64,000 nucleotides of DNA from Archegozetes longisetosus (GCA_018873245.2 JAEMBT020000002.1:1308001-1372000), one strand, 5' to 3'; numbered from the stretch's first letter, positions 21,924 to 35,932 are shown. Made by a program: numbers and translations. Notes: generated by a model from the sequence alone, not told the origin.

Positions 21924-22652
21924 GACTTATAGTCTTATGAACGATTTAATCAATACTTTTGTTTCCCTGAGCGATTACGTTTAAATACTAACCAAACGAT
22001 GTATCTGTAGTTTAAATAGATTTGTTTTTATCGCATTGTAATTGAGGTTCAGTAGAAATTATAAATAGATTAACTTTTGATTTCGAATTTTTATTAAGAA
22101 CTTTTTGCATGCAATATTTTCAATATTTTCAATGCTTTATATTTTGTGAACAGTTTCATTTTGAATGAAATTGAATTTTCGAAATTAACAATTTTTAACT
22201 CTAGCTGTAATATTTAAATTTTATTATTTAAAGACTGATGGCGAGAATAGACATATGTTTTCATAGCAGGGAAATTTCCTTGGGAAGCAAAACAGATCTA
22301 ACTATTGCTATGACACGCTATTACTGTTTCCTATAATAGCGTGACACTACAGCTGTTTGAGATAAGTGCCAATATCTAAATCCTTGTTTTACATATTCAG
22401 CAACTAATATTTATCTGCATTCAAGTCAAGGAATTAATTTTATTTTTCACCAAACAAAATCCTAATGTTAAATTTCTAATATTGTCACGTTTATTCTTAA
22501 CGTGAAACAATTTTTTTCGGGATCGCTTTTAATCCCCACACACTGAAATTTAAGTGTTGAGTCTAAGACTCGATTAAATTCCAGTCTGAGGATATTAATT
22601 TACAATATATATGTGTGTAAAAGTTTAGTTTAAAAAAATTAACGCCACTTAC

Positions 22653-22751
22653 TGTTTGTCTTGATTCGATAAAGTTTTCACGATCAAGAGCACAACTTTG
22701 CTACTGCAAAAGAAAGAATGATTCTTAGGTTGTTTCAGTTTACTTTATATA
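22653..22751 (-). promoter_or_regulatory. Probable thaumatin-like gene promoter and non-coding first exon
   Basis: On the minus strand TATATAAA (22751-22744) is followed 32 bp later by an initiator-like TCATTC with A at 22719. A perfect splice donor (CA|GTAAGT) ends a 67 nt exon at 22653. An acceptor at 21934 (CATAAG) would join it to the exon that begins 10 nt above the thaumatin start codon. This intron structure is inferred from signals alone. Confidence 0.45.
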
Positions 22752-22828
22752 CCCTGGTGTCTAGCCTTTTCCCACCGAGAAACCTTCTATAATTTGTTCA
22801 CCAACAGTCCAAAGTATTCGCAAACAGT

Positions 22829-23690
22829 TTTGTTACTTTGACCATCCAATGGTCAAAACATTTAAAGTTTCTATTTGTTTATGTCTATTATTTCTGTTAT
22901 TTTGACTATCCAATGGTCAAAGTATCCAAGGTTTCTATTTGTTTATGTATTACTAGCCAGAACTACGGGCAAAAGTCCGTTATTAAGTTCATAAAAACTG
23001 AAAATGTTTAAAAAAGTTGTATAATACAATTTAAAACTATTGAACAAATAGTTTTGTGAAAAGACATTTGTGAGTCTCTCTCATTGTATTATTTAGTCTT
23101 AACTTAGAATAACTGTAATGCCTTACTATTAGTCGTGGAATCTTTTGCTTGTATGACAATCACTAATATTTATAATGGCATAATTACAAACACAAACACA
23201 TATACAAAATACACTTCAAATTTCACTTAAAAAAATTTAAAAATTCATGTAAAAAAAGTTCAACTTAATTTTGCTTATTGTTGTTTTTGTTTGTTTGTTT
23301 GTGTACGAGTTACTTGCATGTTGTGCGAATTACTTGCATGTTGTGCGAGTTACTTGCATGTAGTGCAATGTGTTTCCTGTTGAGCACTTTGTTTATTTAA
23401 ATTGTATTATATTTGAATTAAGTGGCGTATTTACGAAATTTGAATTAAGTGGCGTATTTACGAAATTCAAAAATAGAGTAGTAGCTCATTTTTAGTCTAA
23501 AAAACATCTTTAATCAACTCTTTGTATCAGACGGAAAACATTGAAATTAGTCTGATTTGTTTGTGATCACTACGAACAAGGTTTATGGCTGGTCGCACAG
23601 AAAGAGCATATAAGCATTTTATTATACAGATAGTTCTGTTACTTTGACCATTAGATGGTCAAAGTATCTAGTTTTTACTTGTTTTATACC
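22829..23690. repeat. Three copies of a ~55 bp unit with palindromic core
   Basis: Units at about 22829-22885, 22892-22949 and 23635-23690 share GTTACTTTGACCAT, a variable CCA/TAG centre, ATGGTCAAAGTATC, and a trailing TTCTATTTGTTTAT-like tail. The core TTTGACCATCCAATGGTCAAA is a near-perfect 21 bp palindrome. Between the second and third copies lie two tandem repeats: a 20 bp unit (TTACTTGCATGTTGTGCGAG) three times at 23305-23366, and a 27 bp unit (contains AAGTGGCGTATTTACGAAA) twice at 23412-23466. TG- and TTTG-rich simple sequence is found at 23280 and 23720. Confidence 0.7.
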
Positions 23691-23699
23691 TATTTGTTA

Positions 23700-25984
23700 A
23701 ACTAAAGGTTATAATTAAATTATGTGCGTGCGTGTATGTGTGTGTGTTTGTTTGTATGTTTATTTTTATTTTATTTTTGTTTTTTGACAATATGATATTA
23801 GAAAAAATTTTATGCGCTTAATACAAAATTGAGATATCATTGTGAATATTCAGTAGAACATGGTATCTTCGAGAAATGGGCTTCCCGAGTCTCGAAAAAG
23901 TTTAGGACTCGAGAATTCTCAGATTCCATATAATTTATGGGAAAAATTTTGATCACTAATCATTTATTTGCACTTTGATTCAATATAATGCACTAAACTG
24001 AGATAACCGCTCGATAATTAAAATCTTTTAATTTAATTTCAAACTTATCTAACAAATCTATTTTGATTAAAGATTGACCCTTACCAATCAATTTTGATAA
24101 GATACATTTTCAAACATTTATAAACCTCTAAACTTAGAATTGTTCACCAAGTATCTATTTCCCAATTTAGTTACACAATATTTCCCTTCGGTCAACATTG
24201 AAACGCAAAAACTTTTGAAAATTAAGGGTTAATTATTGGAATTAGATCAATAAAATTATTCTCTGAGACTCGAGAAGTCACGCCACGCTCTAATATTTCG
24301 ATATTTCAATAAGTCAATTTTCTATCTTTTGCCTCACTGATAGAAATAACAATTTAATTTAGTTAAAAAATAAATATCACTCAAGATTTTGTTTAAGGAA
24401 TCCCTTAGAGCTCATTATTATTTGGTTTTGTCAAAGTAAAAACTAGAGTATAAATTATTAGAAAAGTTTTGCAATGGATAGAACTTCTTGTATAAGTTTT
24501 CAATATTACATGCCATATAAATTAATTATGAATCAAAAAGAGACTTGGAAATGAGTATTTTTTTAATCAACGGTAAAGAAATGAACTTTTGTACATTCAT
24601 AATGAAAGCGAAGTAAAGTGTTCACTGTTACGAAATATGATAGGGTTTACGTTTAGCAAATAATGAAAACAGATGTTTGTATTACAAATATCACAACAAT
24701 GTAAAAGATTAGACAATATTTAAAGAGTTGCGTAATAAAAGAACTACTTATATCTCTTAAGCATTAAGAAATCGATAGCACTAACAGAAAATGGTAAGTA
24801 TTAATCATTACATTTTTGAAATAACTAGTTATAAGATGTCAATTCAGACACAAAAATCATTTGACAAATATTGAACTGGCAAAGCACTTGAAAATTTGAT
24901 ATTAAAAGTTCTATTAAAACATCTATGCTATCAATTTATTTGAAAGACAATTATTTGTAGTAGTTGCTATTCTTATAGATTGGATTCAATAGAAACATAG
25001 GTTTTCTATCCAACAATAGTATGGACTAATGTTAAATATCACTTTCAATGTAATCATTAATTCTTTATAGGGTTTGCAGTAACCAAATTTGCAATTAATC
25101 TACAGTAGTAAATAACCAATAGATAGCATCTATGATTTTCCCTTAACGCTATTGCATAACTCAATCCATAAGTGATAGAAATAAAGATTTAGATAGCACA
25201 ACTTCTAAGTGTTCGGCTGTATTGTTGTGCTGAAAACAAATGCAGGCCTTGCTATCGTTTCCAAAACCAAACATTTAATCGTTTTCTATCGCAATTAATG
25301 CTTTATTCAAATTTAATCGTTAATTTTTGTAGTTTGAATGCAAAACAAAATCATTGCTTTATTCCAAATCACAGATAAGTTTGTGGATCTCTCATATATC
25401 CAATTATAATTAAATGTTTATTAAGCGAAAAATGTAAAACTCATAACCCAAAGACTTCGTTCGTTGCAATAAAGTTTTAATTGGACGTGACGGACAACTT
25501 TAGTTTTGCTTATCGTGTTGTTATGAGATATTATCTCTGGTTTTGTCCAAAATAAGTAAAACATCTAAAGACTATAGTGACTCGCATCTTAGACTTAGGA
25601 CATTAGGACTTAGAAAATGTTTGTTTAGTATGTTTTTGTTGCTAATAGATAGCAACTAATATTGGACTACACTCTCCGTTAATAACACAAAATCTAATAT
25701 AATATTAACTTTCTTTGAAAATAAGATAAAAAGCAATTTATTGGTGCATTTTATTCATGGCTCATAGTCTATTCCTTAAAGTCATTATAATTTTTTGTTC
25801 GAGCGCAAAAGATATTCAATTTATAAAACTTTAGATTTAAACGCGTTACCTTAATTAATCGAAATGACTGGCAATTTTCAGTTACACTACTACATTGACG
25901 TCACAGCAAGGTTTTGTTATAATTTATTTAATTATTCATCTCACGTTAATCAAAACTATACAGAATTGGAGCTTAAATTGTTCG
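23700..25984. other. AT-rich intergenic DNA, no gene seen
   Basis: No open frame above background, no conserved exon, no repeat pair recognised. Confidence 0.45.
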
Positions 25985-26652
25985 ATTTTCATTTATGGAA
26001 TTGATTAAAGTTATCATAAAACTACTATACTCAAGTTACAACGAGCTCTTTGTCCTGGCTTTTTATTTTTGGCCTCACCTCAATCAAAACTATATAGAGC
26101 CATATTAAATAGTTCGATATTAAACTGCACTCTTATCATAATGATTCAGTCACCCTTTAAGAAAATGAACCCGAAGTGGACACACTTTCAGCGACTGGTC
26201 ACGAAGTAAGGTTTGTCGATTCATCAGATTTAAAATGGTTCAAAAATAGCTTTCTCCGCTTTTTAAGAATAGATTCAAATCTCACTTCACTTTAGATGAA
26301 TTAATAAACTTTAATTATGAACTATAATCAACGAGTTACGGTCATTTGTATTGATAAAAATCTTCAAAATGCATCGCTGCTTAGTTCCCGTGCATAAACT
26401 ATTATATAGTGTATATTAGTCAAACGTGATCAGTAGTTCAAAGTGTATCCACTTCACTCTGATTTTCTCAAAGAGTGAGCGAATCATCATAATATCAGTG
26501 TATTTTTAATGTCAAACAATTTAAGCTTCAATTCTATATAGTTTTGATTGAGGTGAGGTCAAAAATAAAAAAGTTACGATAAAGAGCTCGTTGTAACTTG
26601 AACATAGTAGTGTTATATAATCATAACTTTAATCAATCCCCATAAATGAAAA
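25985..26652. mobile_element. ~670 bp foldback element with ~200 bp arms
   Basis: The left arm (25985-26188) and the reverse complement of the right arm (26652-26441) align over most of their length. Shared blocks are TTTTCATTTATGG, GATTAAAGTTAT, CAAGTTACAACGAGCTCTTT, CCTCACCTCAATCAAAACTA and GAAGTGGA-ACAC. The central 250 bp is unrelated. It carries no transposase, so it would need enzymes in trans. Confidence 0.88.
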
Positions 26653-29048
26653 GCAGCATTCAACAGGTTTTTTAGATATCTATTTAAAAACTTTGAAATC
26701 CTTTTAGAATGTCGCTTATTTGATTGAATTGAGAGGAAATTTGCGATTAAGTTCCTGAGCGTTTGTGAAATATTGCTGAAAACTAGTTCACTCACAAAGA
26801 GTTCTAGATAATGAAACTTTCAATTCTTATCTAAAGTTTTAATTTAATGTATAATTTTAATGGAAGTTCCAGGATCAAGCTTTCTATTTATATACGCGCA
26901 TAATAAATCTTCATAGCGCTCGTTATTCAAGGCTTAAATAAAATTTTAAAAACTGATAATGATCTTCAAAACTTGAGAGCCTTTACTATTATCATAAATA
27001 TCTGTATCTTAACTAAAATTAATTCAACGATACAAATGTATCCTTCAAAAGATGCTGTCGTTTCATTCGATGAATAATTTTTATTTTTTTTTGTTTTGAT
27101 TTATTAGGATCTGAATGACGTCCCTACGAGTTTGGTTTAATATCAATTGAAGATCAGTCGTCTCTATGTCTGAGCAAAGTGAATGCTAATTGACTCTAAA
27201 GAATATATCTTTTTATCATTATTTCAAGGCTACAAATAGATGCTTTAAGAAATAATTAAGTCAAACTTTCTTCCATTAATCTTCTGAGGTTTATATGAGG
27301 GCTGATTTATCTAATTAAGTCTTATGCAAAGAATCTTTTATTTGATAAACTTTTTGAAGATAATAATCGCAGGTAAAGTTATATTTTTAAAAATTGTAAC
27401 ATAGCTGCAAGATTATATTATTTGCATTTGAATAACGCTTCTATATTTTAAAATATTGATAAGTGAAACTTTTTGGATTAAAATGTGATTTCATTTATTA
27501 AATTATGTAGGCACATCAGATATGCTTTAAAGCTATTTAAAACTTTAGTATGATTCTTGAGGGTAAGATTGCAAGCAATCAAGTCAAACATTGCATTAAA
27601 ACTCACTTTGAACTATTACGTAAAACCTAACCTAAATTGTCTGCCACCTTAAAGTGATTAACATTGACCTCAAATAATTGCTAAGAAATCTATTTTGAAT
27701 ATTGTTTTCACTTAATTTGATAAGAATAAACTTTTTCAAACAATCATCACTAAGAAACTCTTTGTCTTAATTGCAATAGTTATCGACCTGTAAAGAACGA
27801 TAAATTAGTTTAGATTATTTAAGTTAGTACGATTGCTCATATGAAAACTTAAGGTTAAATTGAATAGGAAAAGTCAATTAATAAACGAGTTGTTTCCAGA
27901 TGTAGTTCATATTTGATGAAATAGTGTCAGCAGCCGAGTAGCAACAGACTCAAAAGTACAAAATCTTAAGTTTTCAGAGCAGTTTTAATCCCACGCATCA
28001 GATACTTTTTATATGTGTTAGCACAGAAAAAGAGCATACGAGAAAACACAAAGGTCCTCCTAAATTAAAAATGTCGATTCAGCGATAATAAGTGCAGCAA
28101 AATAATAGCCATTACAATTGTCTAAACTGATTCCCTAGTTCTATCGCATAATTCAAATTGAAAACTCGTAAACTTGTACTGTCCACTCAAACTAAGTTTT
28201 ATTATAAAATGCTTCTAAATTTACAAAAATACTATTTTGAAGAGATGCAAGTATCATTTTTTAAAAATGTGAAACATTTATAATCATAAGATTTTTGATA
28301 TTTATTTGTTTGATATCTAATAAAAAAATATAAAGTTATCACAAATGAAAAATCACACATCAATGGAAAAAATGTTACTTTGATTATACATTAAAAAACT
28401 AATAATGAAAATGCATGAAAAACAAAACAAAAATGTGATTAATATTAAATTTTATACTAATTCTGCTATGAAAAACAAACTACATAATAAAACAACTTCT
28501 TATAATAATTAAGTTTTTTAAATTATTTTGATTTATGTGCAAAATATGTATACAATTATATATGTATATATATATATATGTATAGGGTAGAAAAGTATTT
28601 TTTCTTTGTAATAGATTATATAAAAAATTATATCAATAGTAAATAGAAGTAATCAATTCGATAGAAAGACTTCATCAAAAATTTATAAATATTTCAATTT
28701 TTAGATGAAAATGGTTAAAATGAAGTTCTCATCGACTAATGAAAACTTTTAAAACGAAGTGCTTGAGATTCAATAGGTTTTCATATATTAATAATTAGAA
28801 AAAATGCAACAATAAATGACTTATCCTGTCAAATGTCTATCCGTTAAGAAAATTATAATTTAAAATAATAATAATAATTAATATGTATTTCTGTAATGAT
28901 CACAATATAATAATTGGTGGGTTTCATATCAGGTTTTCAGTTGAGTCTAAAACTTATTTCTTGCATTAAAATACTCTTTTTAGTGCTGTTTGAAGTGTCT
29001 CTTATTTTACTACTTATAATTTGTTATTCTATATAATTACTCTAAACG
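26653..29048. other. AT-rich intergenic DNA, no gene seen
   Basis: Extends to the 3' end of the P450 gene. A 20 bp TA-alternating run lies near 28560-28580. Nothing else stood out. Confidence 0.45.
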
Positions 29049-32000
29049 TTAATTATTCCTCTTCTTAATCGCCAAGTGAATCGGTTCTTCGGGAGTTGTA
29101 ATCATTCGTAATTTAATGCCTATCTCTTTGTTAGTGGTCGGCGAGAGCGAGAATTTTTGCACGATCTGTTAAATTGTAATTAAAGTTTTCATTTTTTAAG
29201 TTCGTTAAAACCAATCAAATCATAAAAACAAGAGTAAAACTGAGAAAACTTGAAAAACTTGAGGCAAAATTTGATAAGACTTCTAACTTTAATCTTAACA
29301 CTTTTCACAAATTTGGATTAATTAAATTGGAAACAATTAATTAATCTAATTCATCACATCATATCATTTTTGGCATTTTTTTACTTTGACACTAAATCTA
29401 GCGCAGAATCTTAGTGAACAAGAATTTCAGGTTTCAAATTAAGGGTTTAATATATTAGTTAGCATCTAATTTTAAGAAAAATCACATCATTTTCACTCAA
29501 AGTTATATTTCTATAGCTATAAATAAATTGAACATTTTTTTAAAAAGTTAACGTCTTTCCTGACCATTAAAAATAGACGAGCAATAAGTTTGAAAACTAA
29601 TAATTTGAATCAATATTAAGATAACAGATCTTGAAAAAAAGATTGCGTTAAAGCTGAAGCTATAAGATTAAAATAAGTGAATCAAAAAGAACTTACTCTA
29701 GATAATAGAAATTGCATTTGAATCTCGGCAACTCGTCTGCCAATACAAGATCTAACCCCAAGACCAAACGGAAGACATGCGTGAGAATTGATCACTTGAT
29801 GATGAGCCGAGTCCTTATCTCTCATCCATCTTTCGGGCTTAAACTGATCGGGAAATGAGAAGTAATGCGATTTTCGGCCAGTAGTGTATAATGACATCAC
29901 TATTAGTTTCTATAGGCATAGCACGACAGGTAAGAGGAATATAAATAAAAAAATTAGACATGATATTAAATGACAGCAAAGGGCAAATAGTTTAAGGTTT
30001 AATTCAAGGTGACTGTGAACTAGTTTTTTCACTTCGAATTGGTTTCAGATCATAGGATAATAGGTTAAAGTATGCTATATTTTTAGTACTTGCGTATAAT
30101 TTATATTTAGAAACTGAAAATCAAATCTTTTTCTGGAAGAACGGCGTATGTCAATGCTATTTTCGCAGTCACCTATCCTGTTCTTTAGAGGATAAGGATT
30201 TTATTTCTTTTTTATGTATTATAATGGTATACTCACTCCTGACGGGATGTGATATCCTGACAAATTCAAGTCGTCAGATAAATATCTTGATAGAAATGGT
30301 GCGACTGGATATAGCCTGCAATGAAAATTAGATTAATTTTTTGACCATGTTTCCAATAATTTTCTTTATTTTAAGTCTATAACACATTATGCTAGAAACA
30401 AGGCTAGACTTTCACTCTGAATGGAAAAACCATTTGGATTCAAATTTAGAGGTGAGCAAAGGGCCTATCATTTTTATTTTTGAAAACTAGGTTTTTCAAG
30501 AGTAAAACTTGATCATATATAAGTCAAGCCTATAAATTCATAGATTATATGCTGGAAGTAGGGCTAAACTAAAACTACAAGTTCAAATTAGATACAAAAT
30601 TTATTTGAAATTAAAGCCCAGTAAAGGGGTTATAGTTCTTATTTTGAAAATCAAAAGTATGCTATCTCCACAAATCATTAGTATTTTTACTTGTTCAATC
30701 AAAATTTAGAGCTGTTTACAGAGCTATCACTACCTGAGAGACTCTTTGATAACCCCTTTCACGTATGAAAGTTGTGGCAAATGTTTTTCTTCGACCTCAT
30801 CGCCACCAGTCACTCGATTCACTTCTTCGAGTAGTTTTTGCTGACATTCAGGATTACGGGCCAATAGATATAGTGCCCATTGGGTAGCATGTGACGTCTA
30901 TTCAAATTTAAAATTAGATTTTAATCAAAATAAAGCTGAATCTATATTAATTAGTAAAACTATACCGTATCTGCTGCTGCAATAAACAAGTCGACAATAA
31001 TTCGAACGATCTCGTCCTGATCTATACATTCTTCTTGTAAAAGTTGTCTGATTATTCCTTGTCCTGGAAGACACTTTTGATTTGATTGTTTTTTTATTTC
31101 TTCCACATTATCGTTGACATAACCGCGAGCTATTGATAAAGCAAAATCAATTTAAAAATTTAAATATCATAGATTTCTACCTCAAAGTCAAATAAAAACA
31201 GAAATTAATTAGACAATCCACTAAAAATGTGAACTTTGGTTACCTAATGATAACGCCTTTCCGGCTGCGTCCACAAATCGCCTCCAAACCGGTAGATTCA
31301 ACTTATAGGCCAACTTCGGTGGCACTAACTGCATATTCGCTGATTCAACGAATATCTGTTGTACACAATGGACGAACTCGTGGATATTAGCGATCGGCGA
31401 CTTATTGTCACCATTGATTGCAACACATCCAAGTCGTCGACCGAAAATCATAGTTCCTAAAGCTATACACATGATAAAAATTTGATGGATAAATATTTAA
31501 AAGATAAAAAAATTATAAGTCACAGCATTTTTACTTTGCTATCATGTTCTTATGTGAGCGTTTATTTATTTATTTGATAACAAAACGAGTTAATATTCAG
31601 TATTATTTCAAATGATTTGAGAGAAAGCCAGAAAAAACCTGTAAAAGGTTTTTCTCAAGAGAAAAAATGTGAGTTCAATTTTTTTCAAGCGGTTTCGCTT
31701 TCATTAGGAATAAGTTCTGCAACTCTTCGCTTAAAACTGGTCCCAAAAAATGCTAATTAGATTTGGAGTCAATTTTTTGCCATCATTAATTTTTGAGAAA
31801 TTCTGAACATTTGAAATCTATTTGAAAATGATGTTCAAGGCTAGAGAATTGTTGCGCAATAGCTAAGCGAATATATATATATTGAGTGGGTTTGACTCAT
31901 AAGAATGTGATAACTCTGGTTATGTCCCACTAAATGCTTTAATAAGTAAATAGATGTTTCACTAAATAAAAAAATGATAACAATAATAATTAAATGATAT

Positions 32001-35000
32001 AAGCGCTTGGTAGAAAAGTTATACGTTATCGCGAAATTGCACCTGAAAAGCACCTCAAGTTCTCTCAAAGCGATCTCAAGATCAAGTGCCACATAAAGAC
32101 AATGACCCAAAACTAAGCACTGATAAAATCGTGTTATCTTCTAGGAAACCCTTCACGTCAAATGACTTGTCGTTGCTTCAAAGAGGGGAAGAGACGACTG
32201 ACACTAATTTATTTATAAATATTTACATTTTTTAATCATTAAAAAGAAGTTTATTCAAGTTTTCAATTTAGGGTTTTGTTGGCAACTTTGAGCGCCTGTA
32301 AAAGTGTTCGACCAGTATTTTAAAAAGCTATGCTAATAAGCAAACTTTACAAAAAAAGTTTTTTCAACTAGATTTTTGAAAACAGGCTTTTCAAGTGATG
32401 TTCATATTGTTGAAGTTGGAATCGCTTTAAGAGATACTACTTTTCAATTTAGTTATCTTTTTAAGATCAAATACTTTTTTCAATCGTTTCTTTTCTCCCA
32501 ATCAATCTTTATATTTGGAAAATCGATTAATTTAATCTAACTACAAGATCTAATTATAAGACTTTGAAAAATATTTTCAAACTCTGAGTAACTTTACATT
32601 GACCTGAAGTGCAAATGCATTATTAAAAAATTAGAAAATGTTCTTCTCTTAACCAATTGATAGACTAATGAATGGAAAAAAACTTAACGATTTGTTCGCT
32701 ACGAAGACTAAGTTGTTTGATTCAATAATTTTGAAACAGCTAAACACACAATTAAGGAAATCTATAAGTGACGTCGATTGATAAAATGAGTGAAATATAT
32801 GGTGACGCCACTTATGCACACGCGTCTTCAATATAATCTTATTGAATATAAACAATATTTATTGTAGAATACAATGAACTCTTTTGTGTTTACTTTATTT
32901 AGTGATAAAATTGATGAGAAAAAGAGTGTCATAGAAAATACCCTCTAATTTGATGGCAATGCGTAACTTGTATGAGATATATGTTTAAGTTCTCTCTGCA
33001 ACTAATCTCTAAATGATATCAATTGTCAACAATCAAGACTTTCAATGTCTCCAAGACTTACAACACTTTTAACAATAAAGAAATGGGTGCCAGACAAATC
33101 ATTTTTACTTTCAAATAATACTGGCAATCAACGACTCGCTTATTGATTACCAGTAAGTTCACAACTCAAATCAAACATTCATTTCAAATATCAATTTCAA
33201 GTATAGTCCAAAAATGTGAAAATAAATTTGCAATAAATAACTGAACATCAATAGCATGATAATATGATAGTTATCAATTTTTTAGGACTTAAATCTAGCA
33301 CTTATTCAAAAATTGTCTATCGGACATTTATTTTGATTAAAATATGAACATGAGCAGCATGATAATTATCAAAATTAAACTTACATTCAATAGACCAGTT
33401 ATACAATTCTTTTTCGAGTTGTTCGACTTTAGCCTCTTCAGAATTTCGATTGAACTTTTGATCCCAATTGAGCAGAAAATCACTGACGACTTCATTGAAA
33501 ATATCGGCGTATTCACTGATTGTCGAAGACTTGAGAAATACTTTATTGAGACTCTTACGCCGTTCACTCCATTCGGGTCCGTCCCTAAGTCATAAACAAA
33601 GCATAGGTCGGTCCTAATAATATAAATATTACTACTCTTATACTCTTATATTATGCTCTATCTGACATTACTTCTTTTATAAATTATTTGAAAATAGTTT
33701 CGATAATCAGCCAATATATAGCTCAATTTCATTTTTACGTTCATTTTATTTTTGTGCAACAAACTAATTACTGTTTATACAGTACATTTTCGACAATAAG
33801 TTTATAGTCCTATGCGTTCACTTGTTTCGAGTAATTCATTCAAAACTAATGTATGTGGAAGATTGTCTCAAGTTTAAGTTTGAGTTTGAGCCTGAGTCAA
33901 GTATAAGCAATTAGTGCAAAGATTAGTATTTGATTATAAATCAATTTGATCAAATTTTCAGAGGCCCTGCGAGGTACAAAAAACTTTGAATCTTAATACA
34001 AAAGTTTATTTCGCTATCGATATCTCAATTCACTTATAAATTCCTCGTTGAGTGAAGAAAAAAAGAAAATAAACACAAAATTGTGCGATAAAAATATTAT
34101 AAGTATTTAACACAATGCCCTAACCTTTACATAAATTATCAACACATGAGAATGAATTGCATTTATTTCCATTAATGATTAGTTAAATCGATTGAGAGGC
34201 ACACTGACACCAAACTCTTGGCAGCATTTGAGAACTTATATCAAGATTAAGAACTGATATTACGAGACAGAGAACAGATTTTCTTTCAGAAGTAGCACTT
34301 ATAATGAAGAAAAAGTGCATTTACTCTAGTTTTTATATAATCAAATCGTAGATTTGTTCTTTATCTTTGACGATTAGGAGTAATTCGCCACTTATGACAA
34401 CAAATTATTTATAATTATTGAAAGTTTTGATAGTTTGCCAACCAATTGCTTGAGAATCGGCTCTTTGTAGAATATGCTTGTTGTCTATTGTTTATCTTTG
34501 GTATTAGATCTTAAACATTTTCAAAGTTGGAACATAGCTACATTTTTCGACTCAGCTTAATCAGAGTAATACATATTGTGTCAATTATCAGAATTAAACT
34601 ACAAGATATTTTCTTCAATATATTCATCAATACAAATACTGGACTAGTATTCAAATACATTTGAAATATAAAAAAGAAAAATTTCGCGAAAGTTCGGATA
34701 AGTCGGAAATACATAAAAACTTACGAAATTTAGGGCGTCTTAGAAAATAACATACAATTAACTAAACATTTTTACCACAACAAAATTATTAGGATTAAAA
34801 GATTACAAGTTATGAATGCAATGCGTTTTGAATAAGCGAATCATTTAATTAAACGTAACCCTAAGAGCTACAGAAATACAGGAATTAGGGAATTGGGTGC
34901 TCTCGTGCACTTCACATGCTATAACTTTAGGATAATAAGAAGGAAAGTAATTGGATCTAAAAATTTTCTTTTCTAATTCAGATATAATTGATAAACAACA

Positions 35001-35932
35001 ACAAACGGTTGTGCAATCGTGCTTTACAAATAAACATGAACTTGTGAACTGAAAAATAAGTTTTGCAAACTTACATGAAGAACAGACCGCGTTGGATACC
35101 ATTTATTTCATTATATATAATCCAAGGCTCAGGTACCATATGTTGAGGGTATTTGCCTTCGAACTGGTATACCTTTGGATGACATTAATGAGATAAATTT
35201 AAATAAGCTTCTTAAAACAAGTAGAAGACTACAAAATGTGCTCAAATAATAGTCAAGTGTCAAAACTTATTTTTTGAGATAGTCGTGAAAAATACTCAAT
35301 CTGAAAACAAGTTAAATCCACTTTTGGAGTGCGTTTTAGATCAGGTTTTAGAAAAGCAAAAGTTGCAAACATTCGAAAAACATGAGATATCAGGTTTGAA
35401 AAACTACTGCATTTGAAAACTTGTCATTTTAGGTATATTTAGTTAAAATATCATAAATTTTCAATTATTACTGTCATACCTTTTGCATGAGAGCCGCATC
35501 AGCGATAAAGACTCCTTCGACATTACCCATAGTTTCTCTATAGATAGGACCTAATTGTTGGTGTCTTCGATCGCAGTATTGATGCACATACTCAGCGCCA
35601 CCAGATTTTATCAAATCAAATAGTGTTCCGATTAGTGGTAAGCCCTTAGGCGTCGGTATCGCTTCATACGGCAGTAAATCTGTTTTGGGTAATGACTCTG
35701 TCTCTGCTGGTGTTGTCGTCCCGGCTGTTATAGAACAGCCGGTCATCGAATAGGATGGTCGAGAGAACGGACATTTCGGTGGTGGTGGTGGTGATGATGA
35801 TGAGGAAGATGTGGATGGCGTTGAAGATAATGGCGAATTGGTGACAGTCGATATCGAAGAACATGTTAGGTTTTTGGCAACCATTGATGACGATAATTGT
35901 TGGAATAGCTTACGTGATAAATGTTTAGCCAT
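29049..35932 (-). CDS. Cyp315a1: Mitochondrial cytochrome P450, CYP315A1-like (shadow), 9 exons
   Basis: Exons on the minus strand are 35932-35480, 35163-35075, 33584-33385, 31462-31244, 31129-30966, 30897-30734, 30315-30237, 29909-29697 and 29165-29049 (stop TAA). All are GT-AG and in phase for 565 aa. P450 landmarks in order are a proline-rich hinge (PYEAIPTPKGLPLIG), the I-helix AAADTTSHATQWALYLL, the K-helix ESLRLYP (ExxR), FKPERW, and the heme loop LPFGLGVRSCIGRR with the ligand Cys. The Arg/Ser-rich, non-hydrophobic N-terminus and the absence of a membrane anchor indicate a mitochondrial-clan enzyme. FEGKYPQHMVPEPW followed by GIQRGLFFMDGPEW is, from memory, characteristic of CYP315A1, which hydroxylates C-2 in ecdysteroid synthesis. 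Assignment to CYP302 or another mitochondrial clan member cannot be excluded without a tree. Residues 30-50 add a Ser- and Pro-rich stretch. Intron 7 holds a 56 bp hairpin repeat. Confidence 0.92.
30133..30188. repeat. 56 bp hairpin repeat, copy 2 (P450 intron 7)
   Basis: Begins CTGGAAGAACGGCGTATGTC and ends CCTATCCTGTTCTTTAG, so the outer 10-12 bp pair and the inner part pairs imperfectly. It shares AAGAACGG, TATGTnAATGCT and a GTCAC block with copy 1. Confidence 0.7.
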
